A stretch of 64,000 nt of DNA from Prevotella sp. UBA2742. Lineage in GTDB: Bacteria; Bacteroidota; Bacteroidia; Bacteroidales; Bacteroidaceae. The DNA lies in contig DEJS01000010.1 in assembly GCA_002353485.1 (NCBI GenBank), positions 307,131 to 371,130 of the forward strand, read 5' to 3'. The notes under the pieces are model-generated. The model made no database searches. It had not been told where the DNA came from and worked only from the letters and a program-made list of their open reading frames with translations. This document shows positions 59,835 to 64,000 of this stretch, in pieces. Position 1 is the stretch's first letter, and each line of letters opens with the position of its first letter. Both the position numbers and the translations under genes were made by a program.

Positions 59835-61631
59835 ATGAACGTTTATCTCGACGTACAACACCTCTCAAAGTCGTTCGGAGCACTGGAGCTGTTCCGCGAC
59901 ATCAGCTTCTCCATCGGCGAAGGCCAGAAGGTGGGGCTGATAGCCAAGAACGGCACAGGAAAGTCGACCCTGCTGTCCATCCTTACGGGCAAGGAGGGCT
60001 ACGACGAGGGCGACATCGTCTACCGGCGCGACCTGAAGGTAGGCATGCTGGAGCAGTCGCCGGCATTCGACCCAGACGAGACGGTGCTCGACGCATGTTT
60101 TAATCATCAGGGTGAAGAGGAGAAAGTGCTGAAAGCCAAGCAGGTGCTGACACAGCTGAAGATACGCAACCTGGAGCAGAAGATGGGTCAGCTGTCAGGC
60201 GGACAGCAGAAGCGCGTGGCGCTGGCCAACGTGCTGCTGACAGAGCCCGACCTGCTGATACTGGACGAGCCCACCAACCACCTGGACCTGGAGATGATAG
60301 AGTGGCTGGAGGGATATTTGGGACGTAGCAACCGCACGCTGCTCATGGTGACCCACGACCGTTTCTTCCTGGACCGTGTGTGTTCGGTCATACTGGAGCT
60401 GGACGACCACACCATCTACACCTACCACGGCAACTACGCCTACTATCTGGAGAAGCGCCAGGAGCGCATTGACAACCGCCGCGCCGAGATAGCACGTGCC
60501 AACAACCTGTATCGTACCGAGCTGGAGTGGATGCGCCGCATGCCACAGGCCCGCGGACATAAGGCCCGCTACCGCGAGGAGGCCTTCTACGAGCTGGAGC
60601 GCGTGGCCAGGCAGCGCATAGAAGAGCGGCAGATAAGGCTGAAGGCCTCCAACGTATATATAGGAAGCAAAATCTTCGAGTGTCAGTACATCTCGAAGGC
60701 TTTCGGACCCTCCATCACCATCCTCAAGGACTTCTACTACAACTTCTCGCGCTTCGAAAAGATGGGCATCGTGGGCAACAACGGAACGGGCAAGTCGACC
60801 TTCATCAAGATGCTGCTGGGACAGGTGCCCGTGGACGAGGGGCGCATCATCATTGGCGATACCGTACGCTTCGGATATTTCTCGCAAGAGGGACTGCAGT
60901 TCAACGAGCAGCAGAAGGTCATCGACGTGGTGCGCGACATTGCCGAGTACGTCGACCTGGGCGGCGGCAAGAAGCTGTCGGCATCACAACTGCTACAGCA
61001 CTTCCTGTTCACCAACGAGCAGCAGTATAACTATGTCTACAAGCTCAGCGGTGGCGAACGTCGCAAGCTGTACCTGTGTACCGTGCTCATGCAGCAGCCC
61101 AACTTCCTGGTGCTCGACGAGCCTACCAACGACCTGGACATCGTGACACTGCAGATTCTGGAGGAGTACCTGCAGGACTTTCCCGGTTGCGTCATCGTAG
61201 TGTCGCACGACCGTTACTTCATGGACAAGGTGGTAGACCATCTGCTGGTGTTCAAGGGCCAGGGCGTGGTAAAAGACTTCCCCGGCAACTACACCCAGTA
61301 CAGAGAGTGGGAGAAGACAGAACCCTCTCCTCAGTCCCAAGGTACCAAGAAGGCGGCAAAAGAACCGTCTGCAGCCCCCCCTGCAAAGGAAGGGCAGGGG
61401 AGAGGGGCATCCCCCCGCAAGCTTACGTATAAGGAGAAACGCGAGATGGATCAGCTGGAGAAAGACATTGCAGCCCTGGAGGCTGAACAGAAACAGATAG
61501 AGAAAGCCCTCTGCGGCGGCACCACGTCAGTAGAAGAAATTACGCGTCTGAGCAAGCGTCTGCCTGTGCTGAAGGACGAGCTGGACGAGAAGTCAATGCG
61601 CTGGCTGGAGCTGTCGGAGGTTGGAAGCTGA
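59835..61631 (+). CDS. ABC-F family ATPase (Uup-like)
   Basis: The 598-residue cytoplasmic protein has two ABC cassettes and no membrane domain. Cassette 1: AKNGTGKST, LSGGQQKR, LLILDEPTNHLDLEMIEW. Cassette 2: NNGTGKSTF, LSGGERRKL, LVLDEPTNDLDI. A positively charged linker of about 80 residues lies between. The C-terminal coiled coil (KREMDQLEKDIAALEAEQKQIEKAL, about 535-595) is the Uup-type tail. These proteins bind the ribosome or branched DNA; antibiotic protection is not implied by sequence alone. Confidence 0.92.
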   Translation: MNVYLDVQHLSKSFGALELFRDISFSIGEGQKVGLIAKNGTGKSTLLSILTGKEGYDEGDIVYRRDLKVGMLEQSPAFDPDETVLDACFNHQGEEEKVLKAKQVLTQLKIRNLEQKMGQLSGGQQKRVALANVLLTEPDLLILDEPTNHLDLEMIEWLEGYLGRSNRTLLMVTHDRFFLDRVCSVILELDDHTIYTYHGNYAYYLEKRQERIDNRRAEIARANNLYRTELEWMRRMPQARGHKARYREEAFYELERVARQRIEERQIRLKASNVYIGSKIFECQYISKAFGPSITILKDFYYNFSRFEKMGIVGNNGTGKSTFIKMLLGQVPVDEGRIIIGDTVRFGYFSQEGLQFNEQQKVIDVVRDIAEYVDLGGGKKLSASQLLQHFLFTNEQQYNYVYKLSGGERRKLYLCTVLMQQPNFLVLDEPTNDLDIVTLQILEEYLQDFPGCVIVVSHDRYFMDKVVDHLLVFKGQGVVKDFPGNYTQYREWEKTEPSPQSQGTKKAAKEPSAAPPAKEGQGRGASPRKLTYKEKREMDQLEKDIAALEAEQKQIEKALCGGTTSVEEITRLSKRLPVLKDELDEKSMRWLELSEVGS

Positions 61632-61634
61632 CAG

Positions 61635-61657
61635 TGACAAATGACAGATGACAGTTT
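61635..61657. repeat. TGACAG-family dispersed repeat
   Basis: TGACAAATGACAGATGACAG then TTT just after the ABC-F stop, followed by a GA run before recR. Confidence 0.8.
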
Positions 61658-61669
61658 AGAGAGAGAGAG

Positions 61670-62290
61670 ATGATACAGCAACAATTCCCATCGCAACTGC
61701 TGGAGCGGGCCGTACAGGAGTTCGCCAAGCTGCCAGGCATAGGGCGCAAGACGGCCCTGCGGCTGGTGCTGCACCTGCTGCGTCGCGAGCCGGACGAGGT
61801 GGCTCAGTTTGCCGACGCCATAGGACGCCTGAAGCAGGAGGTGCGCTACTGTCACGTATGCCACAACATCAGCGACAGCGACACATGCCCTATCTGCAGC
61901 GACCCGCGGCGCGACAGCCACACCATCTGCGTGGTGGAGAACATACAGGACGTTATGGCTGTGGAGAACACTCAGCAGTACCACGGCCTGTACCATGTGC
62001 TGGGAGGCGTCATATCGCCCATGGACGGCATCGGTCCGACAGACCTGGAGATAGAGTCGCTGGTGCAGCGCGTCAGCGGAGGAGACGTCCGAGAGGTCAT
62101 CCTGGCCCTTAGTCCGACCATGGAGGGCGACACCACCAACTTCTACATCTTCCGCAAGCTGGCACCCTTTACGGATGTTAAGCTGAGCATCATAGCACGA
62201 GGCATCAGCGTGGGCAACGAGCTGGAATATACCGACGAGGTCACCCTGGGCCGATCCATACTGAACCGAACACCCTTTGAGGGCAAGTAA
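61670..62290 (+). CDS. recR: recombination protein RecR
   Basis: The 206-residue protein works with RecF and RecO in gap repair. It has an N-terminal helix-hairpin-helix (LPGIGRKTALR), a zinc finger with Cys61, Cys64, Cys73 and Cys76, and a Toprim domain (ICVVENIQDVMAVENT) with the usual C-terminal strand (FTDVKLSIIARGISVGNELEYTDE). Start at ATG behind a GAGAGAGAGAG stretch. Confidence 0.95.
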   Translation: MIQQQFPSQLLERAVQEFAKLPGIGRKTALRLVLHLLRREPDEVAQFADAIGRLKQEVRYCHVCHNISDSDTCPICSDPRRDSHTICVVENIQDVMAVENTQQYHGLYHVLGGVISPMDGIGPTDLEIESLVQRVSGGDVREVILALSPTMEGDTTNFYIFRKLAPFTDVKLSIIARGISVGNELEYTDEVTLGRSILNRTPFEGK

Positions 62291-62304
62291 ATAAAGATAG
62301 CATT

Positions 62305-62544
62305 ATGAATTCAGAAACAATTCTCTTCATCCTGACCACCGTCATGGAACTGGCCTCGCTGCTGTGCGCATGGCTGGGAGTGCGCAGAGCACGCACCAAC
62401 CGCAAGCAGGCCCTCGCCATCATCGGCGTGCCTCTGGTGGTCAACGTCATACTGTACAGCATCTATCGCACCACGCCCTTCTTCTACCTCGGCGTGGTAC
62501 TGCTCATCTGCCTTCCCTTTGTATGGCCAAGAAAGTCAGCATAG
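62305..62544 (+). CDS. small two-span membrane protein
   Basis: The 79-residue protein has hydrophobic spans near 5-25 and 38-72, the latter possibly two, with a basic loop RRARTNRKQ between. Family not recognised. It lies between recR and a glycosyltransferase gene and overlaps the latter by 22 nt, so it is probably co-expressed with it. Confidence 0.68.
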   Translation: MNSETILFILTTVMELASLLCAWLGVRRARTNRKQALAIIGVPLVVNVILYSIYRTTPFFYLGVVLLICLPFVWPRKSA

Positions 62545-63383
62545 TCATAGTCAGCTACAACGTGTGCCACCTGCTGGACGAGTGTCTGCAGAGCCTGCGC
62601 AAGGCCCTGCAGGGCATCGACGCGGAAGTGTGGGTGGTGGACAACGACTCTGCCGACGGCACCGTCGACACGCTGCAGCCGCTGTACCCCGACGTACGCT
62701 TCGTGGCCAACCACGAGAACGTAGGCTTCGCACGTGCCAACAACCAGGCCATACGACAGTCCGACAGCGAGTATGTGCTGCTGCTGAACCCCGATACCGT
62801 GGTCGGCGAGACCACCATACGCCAGACGCTACACTTCATGGACCAGCACCCCGAGGCGGGTGGCGCAGGTGTCAGAATGCTGACCCGTGAGGGCACGCCC
62901 GCCCCAGAGTCAAGGCGCGCCATACCCACGCCATGGGTGGCCATGATGAAGATGCTGGGGTTCACCAAGCGCTATTATATGAGTCACCTCTCGTGGGACG
63001 AGCCAGGAAGGATAGAGGTCATCAGCGGTGCCTACTGCATGCTGCGCCGCAAGGCCCTCGACAAGGTGGGACTGCTGGACGAAGACTTCTTCATGTACGG
63101 CGAGGACATCGACCTCTCGTACCGGCTGCTGAAGGGTGGATGGCAGAACTGGTATCTGCCTTACGACATCGTGCACTACAAGGGAGAGTCCACCCAGAAG
63201 TCGTCGTACCGATACGTGCACACCTTCTACCAGGCCATGCTCATCTTCTTCCGAAAGCACTACGGACACCTTAGCTTCGTCGTCACCCTGCCTATACAGG
63301 CTGCCATATACTTTCGCGCCATGCTGGCCCTCATGCAGCTGGCAACAGAGCGCATACACAAGTTTATTCACCCCCATCAATAA
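62523..63383 (+). CDS. family 2 glycosyltransferase
   Basis: The 286-residue protein begins KKVSIVIVSYN, the GT-A nucleotide-sugar fold. VVDNDSADGT and LLLNPDTVVGE hold the Asp residues that bind UDP-sugar and metal. GAYCMLRRKALDKVGLLDEDFFMYGEDIDLSYRL is the acceptor/ED motif of rhamnosyltransferase-like GT2 enzymes. A hydrophobic C-terminal patch (about 255-275) may dock it on the membrane. It probably adds a sugar to a surface polysaccharide or glycolipid. The ATG at 62523 begins the fold; longer frames are Arg/His-rich shadow sequence. Confidence 0.9.
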   Translation: MAKKVSIVIVSYNVCHLLDECLQSLRKALQGIDAEVWVVDNDSADGTVDTLQPLYPDVRFVANHENVGFARANNQAIRQSDSEYVLLLNPDTVVGETTIRQTLHFMDQHPEAGGAGVRMLTREGTPAPESRRAIPTPWVAMMKMLGFTKRYYMSHLSWDEPGRIEVISGAYCMLRRKALDKVGLLDEDFFMYGEDIDLSYRLLKGGWQNWYLPYDIVHYKGESTQKSSYRYVHTFYQAMLIFFRKHYGHLSFVVTLPIQAAIYFRAMLALMQLATERIHKFIHPHQ

Positions 63384-63388
63384 AGCAA

Positions 63389-63901
63389 ATGAAAACACTT
63401 CCTGACATACGCCTAAGGGCTATAGAACCAGAAGACCTGGACCTGCTCTACCGTATAGAGAACGACCGTGAACTATGGAACGTAGGCACCACCAACGTTC
63501 CCTATTCGCGCTATACGCTGCACGACTATCTGGCCACGTCGTGCGACGATATTTATGCCGACAAGCAGGTGCGCATGGTCATAGAGAACGGGGAGGGAGT
63601 AACCGTCGGACTGGCCGACATCGTGCACTTCGACCCCCAGCACCAGAGAGCCGAGACGGGCATCGTCATACTGAATAACCACCGGCGCCGGGGCTATGCC
63701 CTTGCTGCGCTGACGGAACTGAACGACTATGCCCTGCGCGTGCTGCATCTGCACCAGCTGTATGCCGTGGTGAAAACCGACAACGACGCTGCAAGGCAAC
63801 TGTTCAGCGAGGCTGGTTTCAGCGTGCAGACCACGATGAAAGACTGGCTTTTCGACGGACGGCAGTTCTATGATGCATGGCTGATGCAAAGTTTTTTATA
63901 A
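63389..63901 (+). CDS. GNAT family N-acetyltransferase
   Basis: The 170-residue protein is of the RimJ/SpeG-like type: RLRAIEPEDLDLLYRIENDRELW at the start, acetyl-CoA-binding HRRRGYALAALTELNDYALRVL (about 108-130) and NDAARQLFSEAGF at the end. FDPQHQRAETGIVI precedes the binding loop. Substrate may be a polyamine or a protein N-terminus. It follows the GT2 gene by 5 nt. Confidence 0.88.
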   Translation: MKTLPDIRLRAIEPEDLDLLYRIENDRELWNVGTTNVPYSRYTLHDYLATSCDDIYADKQVRMVIENGEGVTVGLADIVHFDPQHQRAETGIVILNNHRRRGYALAALTELNDYALRVLHLHQLYAVVKTDNDAARQLFSEAGFSVQTTMKDWLFDGRQFYDAWLMQSFL

Positions 63902-63918
63902 AGTTTTCCCTAAAAAGT

Positions 63919-63949
63919 TTTGCAGATTCAATTTTTCTGATTACCTTTG
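63919..63949 (+). promoter_or_regulatory. promoter for the tRNA at the right edge
   Basis: TTTG (63919-63922), 19 nt, TACCTTTG (63942-63949); a start near 63956 fits the tRNA beginning at 63980. Confidence 0.72.
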
Positions 63950-63979
63950 CACCCGCTAAACGACAGAAGCGACCCAAGA

Positions 63980-64000
63980 GGTGCGTTAGTTCAGTAGGTT
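63980..64000 (+). tRNA. tRNA, 5' part only (identity not readable)
   Basis: GGTGCGT (acceptor strand), TA, then GTTCAGTAGGTT fits the first 21 nt of a tRNA: position 8 is T, the D-stem starts GTTC and the D-loop has AGTAGG. The anticodon is beyond the window, so the amino acid cannot be assigned. A good promoter lies 30 nt upstream. Confidence 0.72.

Noticed and set aside
59835..61631. ABC-F gene as an antibiotic resistance determinant
   Set aside because: The layout and C-terminal coiled coil are those of housekeeping Uup-like proteins; nothing in the sequence marks a resistance subtype.

Overview
This window looks like chromosomal DNA of a Bacteroidales bacterium, most likely Prevotella or a close relative. 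The evidence is the recurring promoter signature TAnnTTTG (mostly TACCTTTG, TATCTTTG or TAATTTTG), weak or absent Shine-Dalgarno sequences, Bacteroidota-specific families (DUF4421, DUF4301, DUF5715, DUF4105, the HU-related family, a Rho with a long disordered insert) and many short dispersed repeats between genes. No rRNA, integrase, transposase or CRISPR array was found. All family names rest on recognising motifs by eye; no search was run.

Layout. 1-5.1 kb: end of the ilv operon (ilvN, acyl-ACP thioesterase, a B3/4-domain protein), a DUF4421 protein, ilvC with its own promoter, and an inositol-monophosphatase-type enzyme. 5.1-8.7 kb (minus): recJ-recQ. 8.9-14.1 kb (minus): a five-gene sugar-acid operon (RraA-like protein, SDR dehydrogenase, hexuronate-type MFS transporter, enolase-superfamily dehydratase, UxaA-type dehydratase lacking its small domain). 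14.1-18.9 kb (minus): a membrane protein, hisB, an Xaa-Pro aminopeptidase and a secreted C1 peptidase. 18.9-25.6 kb (plus): Gfo/Idh/MocA oxidoreductase, a second DUF4421 protein, a DUF1460 cell-wall hydrolase, a YkvA-type protein, a FAD-dependent oxidoreductase and DUF4301. 25.8-33.6 kb: a leucine operon (leuA, leuC, leuD, a second leuA/citramalate-synthase-like gene, leuB), headed by a leader peptide and attenuator, followed by TPR and DUF5715 proteins. 33.7-48.9 kb: envelope and core functions (ABC ATPase, secA, a degenerate alkaline-phosphatase-like protein, DUF4105, an outer-membrane protein, lptC, a CBS/CorC protein, a PpiD-like chaperone, rho, an HU-related protein). 49-59.1 kb: an accessory island with repeats, an ATPase, a broken higB next to higA, a truncated rhuM, a 6S-like RNA candidate, twin predicted pseudoknot leaders, an AT-rich group of small lipoproteins, an unknown protein behind a structured leader, and a VirE-N/DUF3987 protein with an OB-fold partner. 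59.2-64 kb: engB, an ABC-F ATPase, recR, a small membrane protein, a GT2 glycosyltransferase, a GNAT acetyltransferase and the start of a tRNA.

Functionally, the window holds most of the branched-chain amino acid pathway at two loci. The leucine operon shows a textbook attenuation design: a leader peptide rich in Leu/Ile/Val codons, an antiterminator and a terminator. The most unusual features are in the accessory island: two near-identical leaders that can each form an H-type pseudoknot just before the start codon of a small membrane-associated protein, lying beside a 6S-like RNA. Others are two loci with related 22-nt tandem arrays, a repeat-derived in-frame insert in recQ, a tandem duplication of the rho 3' end, and a phosphatase homologue that has lost its metal ligands.
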